From assembly GCF_002953715.1 (NCBI RefSeq), contig NZ_CP025012.1, positions 2,976,001-3,040,000 of the forward strand: DNA of 64,000 nucleotides. The letters are read 5' to 3'. Source of the stretch: Rhizobium leguminosarum (lineage in GTDB: Bacteria; Pseudomonadota; Alphaproteobacteria; Rhizobiales; Rhizobiaceae). Under the pieces are notes generated by a model. That model searched no databases. It saw nothing but the letters and a program-made list of their open reading frames with translations, and was not told the origin of the DNA. The position numbers were made by a program, and so were the translations under genes. Numbering within the stretch: the stretch's first letter is position 1; each line of letters begins with the position of its first letter. This document shows, piece after piece, positions 55,153-64,000 of the stretch.

Positions 55153-56190
55153 TCACATCCAATCCATCACAACCTTGCCGGAATTGCCCGACCGCATCGC
55201 CTCGAAGCCGTCGCGGAAATCGTCGATGCCGATCCGATGGGTGATGATGGGCGCCAGATCGAGGCCGCCCTGGACGAAAGCGATCATCTTGTACCAGGTC
55301 TCGAACATCTCGCGGCCGTAGATGCCCTTGAGATTGAGCATCTTGAAGATCACCTTGTTCCAGTCGATCTCGAAGCCCGCCGGCGCGATGCCGAGAATGG
55401 CGATCTTGCCACCATTGTTCATCTTGTCGATCATGTCGCGGAAGGCAGGTGCGGCCCCCGACATTTCGAGCCCGACGTCGAAACCCTCCGTCATGCCGAT
55501 CGCCTTCATGACGTCGGTGAGGTTTTCCTTCGATGCGTCGACGACGTGATCGATGCCGAGCTTGCGCGCCAGCTCCAGCCGGTGCGGATTGATATCGGTG
55601 ATGACGACCTTGCGGGCGCCGGATCGCTTGGCGACGAGCGCGCCCATGATACCGATCGGCCCGGCGCCGGTGACGAGCACGTCCTCGCCGACGAGATCGA
55701 AGGAAAGCGCAGTGTGCACCGCATTGCCGAACGGATCGAAGATCGCGGCGATCTCGTCGGAAATATCATCCGGGATCGGCACGACATTGCTTTCGGGAAT
55801 GCAGACGAATTCGCCGAAGGAGCCCGGCCGGTTGACGCCGACACCGAGCGTATTTCGGCAGAGATGCCCCCTGCCCGCCCGGCAGTTGCGGCACTTGCCG
55901 CAGACGATATGCCCCTCACCGGAGACCCGCTCGCCGACATGATAGCGGGTGACCGCCGAGCCGATCTCGGCGATCTCGCCGGAGAATTCATGGCCGACCA
56001 CCATCGGCACCGGAATGGTCTTCTGTGCCCACTGGTCCCAGTTCCAGATATGGACGTCGGTGCCGCAGATCGCCGATTTCTTCACCCGGATCAGCACATC
56101 GTTCGGCCCGACCTCGGGCACCGGCACATTCTCCATCCAGAGCCCGACTTCCGGTTTCGCTTTGACCAGCGCCTTCATCATATTCGACAT
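55153..56190 (-). CDS. tdh: L-threonine 3-dehydrogenase
   Basis: The 345-residue zinc-dependent medium-chain dehydrogenase oxidises L-threonine to 2-amino-3-ketobutyrate with NAD. The catalytic zinc site starts at [13 protein letters not shown] (about residue 38), with GHEFSGEI at about 65; the structural zinc cysteines are in [15 protein letters not shown] (about 98-112). The NAD fold has [12 protein letters not shown] (about 172). It follows kbl in the usual kbl-tdh pair. Confidence 0.94.
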   Translation of the reverse strand: MSNMMKALVKAKPEVGLWMENVPVPEVGPNDVLIRVKKSAICGTDVHIWNWDQWAQKTIPVPMVVGHEFSGEIAEIGSAVTRYHVGERVSGEGHIVCGKCRNCRAGRGHLCRNTLGVGVNRPGSFGEFVCIPESNVVPIPDDISDEIAAIFDPFGNAVHTALSFDLVGEDVLVTGAGPIGIMGALVAKRSGARKVVITDINPHRLELARKLGIDHVVDASKENLTDVMKAIGMTEGFDVGLEMSGAAPAFRDMIDKMNNGGKIAILGIAPAGFEIDWNKVIFKMLNLKGIYGREMFETWYKMIAFVQGGLDLAPIITHRIGIDDFRDGFEAMRSGNSGKVVMDWM

Positions 56191-56221
56191 TTCTGTATTC
56201 CTTGGCCCCGTATCTGTCGTA

Positions 56222-56357
56222 GCCCCTCATCCGCCTGCCGGCACCTCTCCCCGCACGCGGGGCGAAGGGATATGCCGCACCGGCTTCCTTCCCCTTGACG
56301 CTGCCTTTGGCAGGTCCCCTCTCCCCGCTGGCGGGGAGAGGGTTAGGGTGAGGGGCA
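56222..56357. repeat. RIME-like palindromic mosaic element, copy 4
   Basis: GCCCCTCATCCGCCTGCCGG and GGTTAGGGTGAGGGGC are the outer arms, with inner stems CTCTCCCCGC and CTCTCCCCGCTGGCGGGGAG. It lies between kbl and tdh, inside a probable operon. Confidence 0.8.
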
Positions 56358-56378
56358 AACCCTATTCTCAAATCCCAC

Positions 56379-57566
56379 TCAAATCACACCCAGTTCCCGC
56401 CCTGTCTCGGCAAAGGCCGCGATCGCCCGCTCCACATCCGCTCGCGAATGCGCCGCCGACATCTGTGTGCGGATGCGGGCCTGGCCTTTCGGCACGACGG
56501 GGAAGGAGAAGCCGATCACATAGATCCCCTTCTTCAGCATCAGGCCGGCCATATCCTGGGCGAGTTTGGCGTCACCCAGCATGACGGGGATGATCGGATG
56601 GCCTTCGCCGGCAAGTGTGAAGCCGAGCTTGGTCATCTCTGTGCGGAAGAGATCCGCATTGTCGGAAAGACGCTTGCGCAAGGCATCGCCGTTTTCGATG
56701 AGGTCGAACACCTTGAGCGAGGCAGCGGCGATGACGGGCGCCAGCGTGTTCGAGAACAGATAGGGCCGCGAACGCTGCCGCAGCCAATCCACAACCTCTG
56801 CATTCGCCGAGGTATAACCGCCCGAGGCGCCGCCGAGCGCCTTGCCGAGCGTGCCGGTGATAATGTCGATCCGGCCCTCGACGCCGCAATATTCCGGCGA
56901 ACCGCGACCGTTCTTGCCGACGAAGCCGACCGCATGGCTGTCATCGACCATGACCATCGCGCCGTATTTCTCGGCGAGATCGCAGACACCGCCCAAATTG
57001 GCGATGATGCCGTCCATCGAGAAGACGCCGTCGGTGGCGACCAGTTTGAAGCGGCTGCCTTCGGCCTTTTTCAGTTCCTCTTCGAGTGCTGCCATGTCGT
57101 TGTTGGCGTAGCGGAAACGCTTGGCCTTCGAAAGCCTGACGCCGTCGATGATCGAGGCGTGGTTCAGCGCGTCCGAGATGATCGCGTCCTCTTCCGAGAG
57201 CAGCGTTTCGAAGAGACCGCCATTGGCATCGAAGCAGGAGGAATAAAGGATCGTGTCCTCCATGCCGAGGAAAGAGGAGATGCGCGCTTCGAGCTGCTTG
57301 TGCTCCTCCTGCGTGCCGCAGATAAAGCGGACCGAGGCCATGCCGTAGCCGTAGCGGTCGAGCGCCTGCTTGCCGGCCTCGGCCAGTTCCTCGTTGTCGG
57401 CAAGGCCGAGATAGTTGTTAGCGCAGAAATTCAGCACCCGCTCGCCGGTGGAAATCGCGATCTCGCCCGCCTGCTTGGAGCTGATGACGCGCTCGGATTT
57501 GTAGAGGCCGGCATCCTTCAGCGCTGAGATCTCGTTGCTGAGATGGGAGAGAAATTGCGAGGTCAT
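56379..57566 (-). CDS. kbl: Glycine C-acetyltransferase (2-amino-3-ketobutyrate CoA ligase)
   Basis: The 395-residue PLP enzyme of the alpha-oxoamine synthase family splits 2-amino-3-ketobutyrate with CoA into glycine and acetyl-Co[13 protein letters not shown] is near residue 47, the active-site histidine region [10 protein letters not shown] near 208, and the PLP lysine in [14 protein letters not shown] near 238. Together with tdh it forms the threonine-to-glycine pathway. Confidence 0.95.
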   Translation of the reverse strand: MTSQFLSHLSNEISALKDAGLYKSERVISSKQAGEIAISTGERVLNFCANNYLGLADNEELAEAGKQALDRYGYGMASVRFICGTQEEHKQLEARISSFLGMEDTILYSSCFDANGGLFETLLSEEDAIISDALNHASIIDGVRLSKAKRFRYANNDMAALEEELKKAEGSRFKLVATDGVFSMDGIIANLGGVCDLAEKYGAMVMVDDSHAVGFVGKNGRGSPEYCGVEGRIDIITGTLGKALGGASGGYTSANAEVVDWLRQRSRPYLFSNTLAPVIAAASLKVFDLIENGDALRKRLSDNADLFRTEMTKLGFTLAGEGHPIIPVMLGDAKLAQDMAGLMLKKGIYVIGFSFPVVPKGQARIRTQMSAAHSRADVERAIAAFAETGRELGVI

Positions 57567-57590
57567 GGACGGCCTTTCCCAGAGATTTCC

Positions 57591-57696
57591 CTACAGCGCC
57601 GCGCGTCTTATCAGACGCGCAAAGGACGCTGTTACACTTTTAATCTGCGCATCGTGCTTTCCAAAAATCGATTCCGATTTTTGGGCCGATGCGCTA
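57591..57696. repeat. Mosaic repeat family B, copy 4
   Basis: CTACAGCGCCGCGCGTCTTA with inverted AGACGCGC, AAAGGACGCTGTTACACTTT, GCGCATCGTGCTTTCC and AAAAATCGATTCCGATTTTT in mirrored form. It fills the gap between kbl and the methyltransferase gene. Confidence 0.85.
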
Positions 57697-57732
57697 CCGC
57701 CGGGTTAGCATATCGCCGCCGGCTTGTCTTCT

Positions 57733-58461
57733 TCAGCGCTGGACCGCAATCAGCAGGAACATCGGCCGGTCCAGTTCCTCCGCCCAATCGGGATTGTCGT
57801 GGAGTTCATCTTCATTCGGGCTCCACTCCTCGACATGGCGAATGGCAAAACCGGCCGCGTTCAAGGTGTTGAACGTCGTGCCGAGCTTGCGGTGTTGCTT
57901 GACCACACCCTTGGCGAGCCAGTCGGTGGTGCGCGGACCTTCGACGGAATAGCGATCGAGCGGCCAGATACGCCGCCCCTCGGCATCGGTTGCCCAGGCG
58001 GGATTGGTCGGCGCCATGAAGATCGGATGCTCGATGGTGAAGACGAAATGCGATCCCGGCAAAAGCGCGCGATAAACCGTCGCGACCAGACCGGCGAAAT
58101 CCTCGATATAATGCAGCGCCAGCGAGCTGTAGGCGAAATCGAAAGAGGCTTGAGCAAGCGTGAGATGCTCGAGATCGGCGATCTCATAGGTGATCGCTGC
58201 TTCAGTCGTATCGGCCCTCGCTCTGGCGATCATCTTTTCCGAGATGTCGAGCGCAAGCACGCTTGCAGCACCCTGGCTCACGGCGAAACGCGAAAACCAG
58301 CCGAAGCCGCAGCCGAGATCGACAACACGCTTGCCGGCAAGATCGGGCAGCAGCGCGCGCACGGCCGGCCACTCGGATGCTCCGTCAAGCCCGTGGACGG
58401 ATCGCCTCATGCCGCTATATCCGGTGAAAAATTCCGGTCGGTCGTAGATATTCTGGGCCAT
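57733..58461 (-). CDS. Class I SAM-dependent methyltransferase
   Basis: The 242-residue protein has the SAM-binding motif VVDLGCGFGWFSRFA (about residues 45-59), the acidic motif VLALDISEKM (about 69-78) and the post-I segment FDFAYSSLALHYIEDF (about 107-122), as in the UbiE/Methyltransf_11 group. The substrate is not evident. It lies downstream of recQ on the same strand. Confidence 0.85.
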   Translation of the reverse strand: MAQNIYDRPEFFTGYSGMRRSVHGLDGASEWPAVRALLPDLAGKRVVDLGCGFGWFSRFAVSQGAASVLALDISEKMIARARADTTEAAITYEIADLEHLTLAQASFDFAYSSLALHYIEDFAGLVATVYRALLPGSHFVFTIEHPIFMAPTNPAWATDAEGRRIWPLDRYSVEGPRTTDWLAKGVVKQHRKLGTTFNTLNAAGFAIRHVEEWSPNEDELHDNPDWAEELDRPMFLLIAVQR

Positions 58462-58473
58462 CGGCGCTCCTCC

Positions 58474-58581
58474 CTACTGCATAATTCCTTAAATCGGCAT
58501 CGATTTCAGGAGAAAATTATGCAGCAATTCAAAGTGCTACAGCGTCCTTTGCGCGTCTGAAAAAGACGCGCGGCGCTGTAG
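58474..58581. repeat. Mosaic repeat family B', full copy
   Basis: CTACTGCATAATTCCTTAAA, then TCGGCATCGATTTCAGGAG, AAAATTATGCAGCAATTCAA, AGTGCTACAGCGTCCTTTGC and the closing hairpin GCGCGTCTG / AGACGCGCGGCGCTGTAG. The right end is shared with family B and the left part with 27585, showing mosaic assembly. Confidence 0.8.
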
Positions 58582-58632
58582 AGGCAGCACTACCATGCCC
58601 CCTCGCCCGATCTCAAGGATCAGACGGGTCCG

Positions 58633-60501
58633 TTAGCCGTTGTCCTGCGCCAGAATGATCTCCAGGAAGGCATCGCCGTAGCGTTCGAGCTTCGCCTGCC
58701 CGACACCTGATATGGCGAGCAGTTCCTTGCGGCTGCGCGGCTTCTCGGTGGCGAAGGCTATCAGCGTCGTATCGGGAAAGACGACATAGGGCGGCACGCC
58801 GAGCGATTTCGCAATCGCCATACGCTCGGCCCGCAGCGCCTCGAAGAGACTGCCGTCTGCGCCTGATAGTCCCGATTTGCGCTCGCTGCGCTCCGCCTTC
58901 TTCGTGCGCCGTTCCGAGGCCGGCCGATCCTTGCGGAAGAACACCTGCCGCTCGTGTTTGAAGACAGCGCGCGCCTCCGGCTCCAGCTTCAGCGCCCCAA
59001 AGGCCTCGTGGTCGACGCGGATCAACCCCATGGCGAGCAGCTGGCGGAAGACCGACTGCCAAACGCGCGCCGGAATATCCTTGCCGGCGCCGAAGACCGG
59101 CATTTCGGCATGACCGAAACGTTCGGTCTTTTCGTTGACGTTGCCAAGGAGCACGTCGACGACATGGCCAGCGCCGAAACGCTCGCCGGTGCGATAGATG
59201 GCGGCCAGCGCCTTGATCGCCGCCTCCGTGCCCTCCCAGGTCTCGACCGGCTTCAGGCAGGTGTCGCAATTGCCGCAATGGCCGGCATGCGCCTCACCGA
59301 AATGGGCAAGGATCGCCTGGCGGCGGCAGGAGGCGGTCTCGCAGATCGCTAGCAATGCGTTGAGCTTGGCGCGTTCGACCCGTTTGATCTCCGCGGCGGC
59401 ATTGCCCTCATCGATCATCCGGCCGCGCTGGATGACGTCGGCCATGCCATAAGCCATCCAGACCTCGGACGGCAGGCCGTCGCGTCCGGCACGTCCGGTC
59501 TCCTGATAATAGGCCTCGACGGAACCCGGCAGATCGAGATGCGCGACATAACGCACGTTCGGTTTGTCGATGCCCATGCCGAAGGCAACGGTGGCGACCA
59601 GGCAAAGATTTTCTTCTTTGAGGAAGGCATCCTGATTGGCGTCACGAACGGCCCTGTCCATGCCGGCATGGTAAGCAAGCGCGCGAATGCCCTGCCCGTT
59701 CAGCCATTCGGCCGTATCCTCGACCTTGGCGCGCGACAGGCAATAGACGATGCCGCTGTCGCCCTTGTGGCCGGACAGGAACCGCAACAGCTGCTGGCGC
59801 GGCTGGTCACGCTCGACGATCTCATAGGCGATGTTCGGTCGGTCGAAGCTGGTCGTGAAGATCTGGGCGGCATCGAGCCCCAGCCGCTCGATGATGTCGT
59901 CGCGTGTGTGCGGATCAGCCGTCGCCGTCAGCGCCACACGGGGCACACCGGGATATTGCTCGCCGAGCCGGCCGAGCGCGCGATATTCCGGCCGGAAATC
60001 ATGGCCCCATTGCGAGACGCAGTGGGCCTCGTCGATGGCAAACAGCGCGATCTTCTCGTTGGCGATCAGCTCGCGGAAACCATCGGTCAGAATACGCTCG
60101 GGCGTGACGTAGAGAAGGTCGAGCTGGCCCGCCGAAAGCGCGCGGCGAACCTCGACGAACTCCTCGCGCGACAGCGACGAGTTGAGCGCGGCTGCCCGGA
60201 TGCCGAGCTGCTTCATCGCCTCGACCTGATCGCGCATCAGCGCAATCAGTGGCGAAACCACGATGCCGACGCCATCGCGGCAGAGCGCCGGGATCTGGAA
60301 GCACAGCGATTTGCCCGCACCTGTGGGAAAGAGCACGACCGCATCGCCGCCGGAAACCACGTGCTCGACCACCTGCTGCTGCTTGCCGCGGAAGGAGGAA
60401 TAGCCATAGACCTGCTTGAGAATCTCGAGCGGCGAGCGGCCGGAAGAAAACAGCGCGCCGGAAGCGGAAAAACCCGGTTCATTCCGTTCAGTCAGCGACA
60501 T
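58633..60501 (-). CDS. recQ: ATP-dependent DNA helicase RecQ
   Basis: The 622-residue helicase has Walker [11 protein letters not shown] (about residue 56), the DEAH box [17 protein letters not shown] (about 155), motif [12 protein letters not shown] (about 330), the RQC zinc cysteines around [12 protein letters not shown] and CGNCDTCL, and a C-terminal HRDC domain (about 540-615). It acts in recombination and fork repair. Its start overlaps the dnaG stop (TGATG), so the two are translationally coupled. Confidence 0.95.
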   Translation of the reverse strand: MSLTERNEPGFSASGALFSSGRSPLEILKQVYGYSSFRGKQQQVVEHVVSGGDAVVLFPTGAGKSLCFQIPALCRDGVGIVVSPLIALMRDQVEAMKQLGIRAAALNSSLSREEFVEVRRALSAGQLDLLYVTPERILTDGFRELIANEKIALFAIDEAHCVSQWGHDFRPEYRALGRLGEQYPGVPRVALTATADPHTRDDIIERLGLDAAQIFTTSFDRPNIAYEIVERDQPRQQLLRFLSGHKGDSGIVYCLSRAKVEDTAEWLNGQGIRALAYHAGMDRAVRDANQDAFLKEENLCLVATVAFGMGIDKPNVRYVAHLDLPGSVEAYYQETGRAGRDGLPSEVWMAYGMADVIQRGRMIDEGNAAAEIKRVERAKLNALLAICETASCRRQAILAHFGEAHAGHCGNCDTCLKPVETWEGTEAAIKALAAIYRTGERFGAGHVVDVLLGNVNEKTERFGHAEMPVFGAGKDIPARVWQSVFRQLLAMGLIRVDHEAFGALKLEPEARAVFKHERQVFFRKDRPASERRTKKAERSERKSGLSGADGSLFEALRAERMAIAKSLGVPPYVVFPDTTLIAFATEKPRSRKELLAISGVGQAKLERYGDAFLEIILAQDNG

Positions 60502-62510
60502 CAGTGGTTCGCCGCCCCTTTGACGCGGCCGGAAAGCACGCCGAAGCCATCGATGATCGCCTCCTGGTTCTCAAGGCGCACCCCTTCGAAATGCACTTCC
60601 TGCTGCGCCCGCATCAGCTGAACGATCGCCTCGCCGTCGCCGGCTTCGGTCGCCAGCGCGATCTCGCGCTCGAGCTCGATCTTCTGCCGGCGCAGCGCCT
60701 TCGCCCGCTTGTGGGAGGCCAGCGCCTGGCGGTATCCTTCACGCGCATCTTCCATCGCCGCCTCCTCGGTCGCGATCCACAGCCGGGCATTGCGCACCTG
60801 CTGGTCGAGGCTCTTGATGAGCGGGCCGAAGCCTTCGAATTCCAGCCTTTCGGTCAGATATTCGCGCGTCAGATGCGGGCCGGCGACGGCCGCGGCTGCC
60901 CCCAGCATCGCCGACCAGAGCCGCTGCAGCTCGCGGCTGTCATATTCGATCGCGGCGATCTCGTCATAATCGTCGATCATCAGCGAGGGGTGATTGACGA
61001 CGGTCAGCGCCAGCACGCATTCCCGCAGCGCCGTATTGTTCTGGTGGCCCCGCACCGGGCCTGACCGGGCGAGCCTTTCGGAAATGACGCTCGGGCTTTT
61101 CGGCCCTGCCTTGCCGGCATTGTCGCGGCCCGTCCGGTAATTGCCATTGCCGTTGAAGCCGCCGCGGCGATCGCCATTGTTGCGGTTCTGGAACTGCGGC
61201 TGGAAGAAGGCATTCAGCCGGTCGCGAATATCCTGCTGGTAGTGACGGCGCACGTTCTCGTCGGCGATGACCGCGACCAGTTGCTTCAGTCGCGCCTCCA
61301 GTTCGGCGCGCGCCTCGGGCGTGTCGAACTTGCCGGTGCTGATCTCCCGGCTCCAAAGCATCTCGGAGAGCGGCTTTGCCTGGCTCATCACCTTGTCGAA
61401 AGGCGCGCGCCCGTCATCGCGCACGAGATCGTCCGGATCCTTGCCGTCGGGCAGAAGCGCGAAGCGAACAGAACGGCCGGGCTTGAGATGCGGCAGCGCC
61501 AGTTCGGCGGCGCGATTGGCGGCGCGGATGCCGGCGCCGTCGCCGTCGAAGCAGAGCACCGGTTGCGGCACCATCTTCCAGAGCAGCTCGAGCTGGTTTT
61601 CGGTGAGCGCTGTGCCGAGCGGCGCAACGGCATTCTCGATGCCCGCCTGATGCAGCGCGATCACGTCCATATAGCCTTCGACGGCGATGATGGTGCCGGT
61701 CGCATTGTCATCTTGAGGATCGCCGCGGCCCGGTCCCTGGATCGCGCGCCGCGCACGGGCGAAATTGTAAAGAACATTGCCCTTGTGGAAGAGCTCCGTC
61801 TCGTTGGAGTTCAGATATTTCGCCGGCGCGTCGGCCGACATGGCGCGGCCGCCGAAAGCGATCACCTTTTCCCGCGATGAAAGGATCGGGAACATGATGC
61901 GGTCGCGGAAACGATCGTAGGAAACCGGCACGTTTTCATGGACGACCAGACCGCAGGCCTCGATCTGATCCTTGGAGACACCCTTGCCGGCGAGGAATTC
62001 CTTGAGCGCATTGCGGCTCTCGGGCGCATAGCCGAGACGGAAGGTCTCGATGGTGCGCCCCGTCAATCCGCGGTCGCGCAGGTAGGCGCGCGCCCTCGCC
62101 CCATTCGCCGTCTGCAGCTGATCCTGGAAAAATTGCGTCGCCATTTCCATGACGTCGATCAGCGAGCCGCGCTCCTTTTCGCGCTTCTCCATCACAGGAT
62201 CGGCAAGTGGCATAGGCACGCCGGCCATATCGGCGATCTGCTGCACCGCTTCGGGAAAACTCAGGCCCTCCAGCTCGGTGAGAAAGCGGAAATGGTCGCC
62301 GGTGACGCCGCAGCCGAAGCAGTGATAGCGGCCCTTTCGGTCCTCGCAATGGAAGCTCGGCGATTTCTCGCCGTGGAACGGGCAGCAGGCCCAGTAATCG
62401 CCGCGCGACACGTTTGTCTTGCGCTTGTCCCAGCTGACGCGACGCGCAATCACGTTCGAAATCGGAACGCGGTCGCGAATATCATCGAGAAAGGTGTTGG
62501 AAAAGCGCAT
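60501..62510 (-). CDS. dnaG: DNA primase DnaG
   Basis: This 669-residue primase makes RNA primers for replication. The N-terminal zinc-binding domain is [14 protein letters not shown] with [10 protein letters not shown] (about residues 41-75). The RNA polymerase core includes the TOPRIM acidic motif [10 protein letters not shown] (about 272-281) and CFDGDGAG (about 321-328). A C-terminal helicase-binding domain follows. An N/G/R-rich linker (about 440-465) is low complexity. Confidence 0.96.
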   Translation of the reverse strand: MRFSNTFLDDIRDRVPISNVIARRVSWDKRKTNVSRGDYWACCPFHGEKSPSFHCEDRKGRYHCFGCGVTGDHFRFLTELEGLSFPEAVQQIADMAGVPMPLADPVMEKREKERGSLIDVMEMATQFFQDQLQTANGARARAYLRDRGLTGRTIETFRLGYAPESRNALKEFLAGKGVSKDQIEACGLVVHENVPVSYDRFRDRIMFPILSSREKVIAFGGRAMSADAPAKYLNSNETELFHKGNVLYNFARARRAIQGPGRGDPQDDNATGTIIAVEGYMDVIALHQAGIENAVAPLGTALTENQLELLWKMVPQPVLCFDGDGAGIRAANRAAELALPHLKPGRSVRFALLPDGKDPDDLVRDDGRAPFDKVMSQAKPLSEMLWSREISTGKFDTPEARAELEARLKQLVAVIADENVRRHYQQDIRDRLNAFFQPQFQNRNNGDRRGGFNGNGNYRTGRDNAGKAGPKSPSVISERLARSGPVRGHQNNTALRECVLALTVVNHPSLMIDDYDEIAAIEYDSRELQRLWSAMLGAAAAVAGPHLTREYLTERLEFEGFGPLIKSLDQQVRNARLWIATEEAAMEDAREGYRQALASHKRAKALRRQKIELEREIALATEAGDGEAIVQLMRAQQEVHFEGVRLENQEAIIDGFGVLSGRVKGAANH

Positions 62511-62582
62511 TTATACCTCTTGATCAGCCTTCATATAAGCTGCTTTGCCGCTCCACGCCATGAAACTTGTCATGAAAACCCG

Positions 62583-62598
62583 CTATTCACAGGCTATG
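62583..62598 (+). promoter_or_regulatory. DnaA-box-like sequence upstream of dnaG
   Basis: CTATTCACAGGCTATG matches the element upstream of rpoD (TTATCCACAGGCTTTG) at 13 of 16 positions. It lies about 73 bases before the dnaG start codon. The first nine bases differ from the DnaA-box form TTATNCACA at one position. Confidence 0.35.
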
Positions 62599-63027
62599 CG
62601 GCCATCATTGCCGCCTCCGGTTATCCAATCAACAACGCGTTATCGCCCCCTGCGACAGGGTGCGACATTATTGTCCCTTCGGAGCCGGAATTCTGCCGTC
62701 AGAAAAGCTTGAGCAGGAGCGGCGACCTCTAACAGAATTGAGAGAAAATCTTTTGGAAACAAAAGATTATCCCCTCAGATGATTGCTCCTCATCATCCCT
62801 AGCGCCACCTCCCGAGGATCCGCTTCGACGCCTCCCAAACCGCCGATTCCGGCAATTATTATTTTTTTGTAATTTGAATAAGCCGCCGCGCCGCAATAGG
62901 TTCGATCTCAACAAAGCGATCCCCGAGCGAAGCACCATCCCTACCCCCGGCGCCGCTTCGCAAGGGTGCCTTTGCAAATACCCTCCGGCTTGGGCTTCGG
63001 CCCTGCGTGCCGGTGGACGCAAAGAGC

Positions 63028-63070
63028 AAGAAGGCAGGAGCGCCCCCAGCTCCTGCCTTCTTAAATTTTT
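63028..63070 (+). terminator. Strong stem-loop with T-run in the dnaG upstream gap
   Basis: AAGAAGGCAGGAGC and GCTCCTGCCTTCTT form a perfect 14-bp stem with loop GCCCCCA, followed by AAATTTTT. It is oriented as a plus-strand terminator, yet no plus-strand gene precedes it in 62511-63027. It may end a short unannotated RNA or attenuate the gene at 63142. The rest of the gap shows no protein gene. Confidence 0.65.
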
Positions 63071-63141
63071 GGCTCTCCTGCGACAACTCTCCCTTTAAAA
63101 TTAACCGCTTATCGATAAAATCGTTGACAGGCGGCGCTTGC

Positions 63142-64000
63142 ATGAAAGATGTATGCGCCGAACTCCCTGGACCTCTCCAAATGGCTTTTACCGCGGATAA
63201 TCTTGCAGCAGACGATCGCTTTCTCGCTGCCATCCTCCATTGCGCCGATCAGATGCTCGCCATCTATCGCGAGAGCCCGCGCATCGCTTCGATCTTCGCC
63301 GCGCAGCAGCGCTGGCTGATGGCCCATGCCGGCTTTGCGCTTCACTACGGTTATTCCGACGACGGGAAGAGCGGCGGCCTCTATTCCGGCCGCTTCATCG
63401 ATTTTGCGGTCAGGAACAACATCGCCAGCCGCAACACGGCCGCGGCCTTCATGCAGGAAATGCTGGCCTATCGCTTCCTGCGACCGGTTCCCGGCCCCGA
63501 TAAGCGCACACGCTACCTCGAGCCCACCGAAATCGCCGAGCAGCATTTCACCCGATGGCTCGTCGCCCATATGATGATCCTCGACAGCCTCGACGGCGGT
63601 GAGCGCGCCGATAAGATCACCGCCAACCCCTCGGCGATGATGGCAGCGATCCAGCCACTGATTGCAAGGGCGATCATAGGAAGTGAAGCGGTGCGTAATC
63701 CGGGCGCCACCTTCAACCTCTTCAACTGGGCAAATTCCGGCGGGCTGGTGATGGACTACCTGATCTCGCGCCTTCCCGAATTTCCAAGGACGGCGGACCG
63801 CGTCGTGCTTGGCCCTCTGTCGCTCAGGGAAATCCGCGAACAGTTCATGATCTCCAACACCCATCTGAAGCGGCTTCTGATGCAGGCAGCGACCATGGAG
63901 AGTATCGGCTGGACCGAACCCTCCCGCAAGGGCGACTTCTGGCTGTCGGCCCATTTCATCCGCGAATATTGGAATTATCAGGCGGCGAAATTCGCCATCA
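63142..64000 (+). CDS. Conserved hypothetical protein, 3' end beyond the window
   Basis: The plus strand is open from an ATG at 63142 to the window edge, giving 286 codons without a stop. The product begins MKDVCAELPGPLQMAFTADN and has helical, charged composition. FMISNTHLKRLLMQAATMES near residue 245 resembles a winged-helix recognition region, so a regulator is possible. AGGCGG lies ahead of the ATG; an in-frame ATG at 63181 is an alternative. No family recognised with certainty. The long antisense frame is a shadow. Confidence 0.7.
   Translation, partial: MKDVCAELPGPLQMAFTADNLAADDRFLAAILHCADQMLAIYRESPRIASIFAAQQRWLMAHAGFALHYGYSDDGKSGGLYSGRFIDFAVRNNIASRNTAAAFMQEMLAYRFLRPVPGPDKRTRYLEPTEIAEQHFTRWLVAHMMILDSLDGGERADKITANPSAMMAAIQPLIARAIIGSEAVRNPGATFNLFNWANSGGLVMDYLISRLPEFPRTADRVVLGPLSLREIREQFMISNTHLKRLLMQAATMESIGWTEPSRKGDFWLSAHFIREYWNYQAAKFAI

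Noticed and set aside
54790..56298. 502-codon open frame on the plus strand
   Set aside because: Antisense to the GFA gene and tdh; no ribosome site and shadow-type composition.
63109..63954. 281-codon open frame on the minus strand at the right edge
   Set aside because: The plus strand over the same interval is open to the window edge with better composition and an upstream AGGCGG, so the minus frame is the shadow.

Overview
The window reads as chromosomal DNA of a Rhizobium of the R. etli / R. leguminosarum group. The grounds are a high-GC sequence, a cinR-cinI-cinS quorum-sensing locus of the rhizobial type, many binding-protein-dependent ABC transporters, GGAAC-N18-TT (EcfG-type) promoters, and several families of palindromic rhizobial intergenic repeats. 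The species call is inferred from gene content and sequence recognition; no search was run.

Layout. 1-5.4 kb: start of an N-formylglutamate amidohydrolase-like gene (leaving on the minus strand), an RpiR regulator and a complete Fe/polyamine-type ABC operon, with PhoB-box-like 11-bp repeat arrays on both sides of the regulator. 5.5-13.4 kb: a NIPSNAP protein, then a sugar ABC operon (binding protein, two permeases, Gfo/Idh oxidoreductase, ATPase) divergent from a GlcNAc-kinase-like gene and a GntR/UTRA regulator; a shared T-tract motif faces both promoters. 13.5-17.4 kb: metH with a perfect 20-bp operator-like palindrome. 17.6-20.3 kb: AGE-family isomerase, DUF2799 lipoprotein, UPF0303 protein. 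20.3-27.1 kb: flavin reductase-like protein, hydantoin-type racemase and a polyamine-type ABC transporter, divergent from an FCD-type GntR regulator. 27.1-31.5 kb: small stress-type proteins and a GH38-like (DUF5054) protein. 31.6-34.0 kb: cinR, cinI, cinS and a response regulator.

34.2-37.4 kb is the accessory-looking part. It holds a CAU-anticodon tRNA, an HNH-like zinc-finger protein with no integrase beside it, a probably frameshifted gene, two related small lipoproteins and a 48-residue ORF behind a good Pho-box match. 37.4-52 kb holds GNAT, SIMPL, paired small exported proteins, YjbQ, DUF1428, DUF922, MFS and Crp/Fnr genes, two DUF6894 proteins, DUF427, B3/4, EamA, AraC and APH-like genes, two TonB-like DUF930 proteins and a GYD protein. 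52-62.5 kb is a housekeeping block on the minus strand: dnaG, recQ, a methyltransferase, kbl-tdh, a GFA protein and rpoD. The window ends inside a plus-strand gene of unknown function.

Regulatory themes recur. PhoB-like arrays occur at three places. Palindromic elements sit between the binding-protein gene and the first permease gene in three separate ABC operons. Three mosaic repeat families fill many intergenic gaps. DnaA-box-like sequences followed by the same short extension lie upstream of both rpoD and dnaG.
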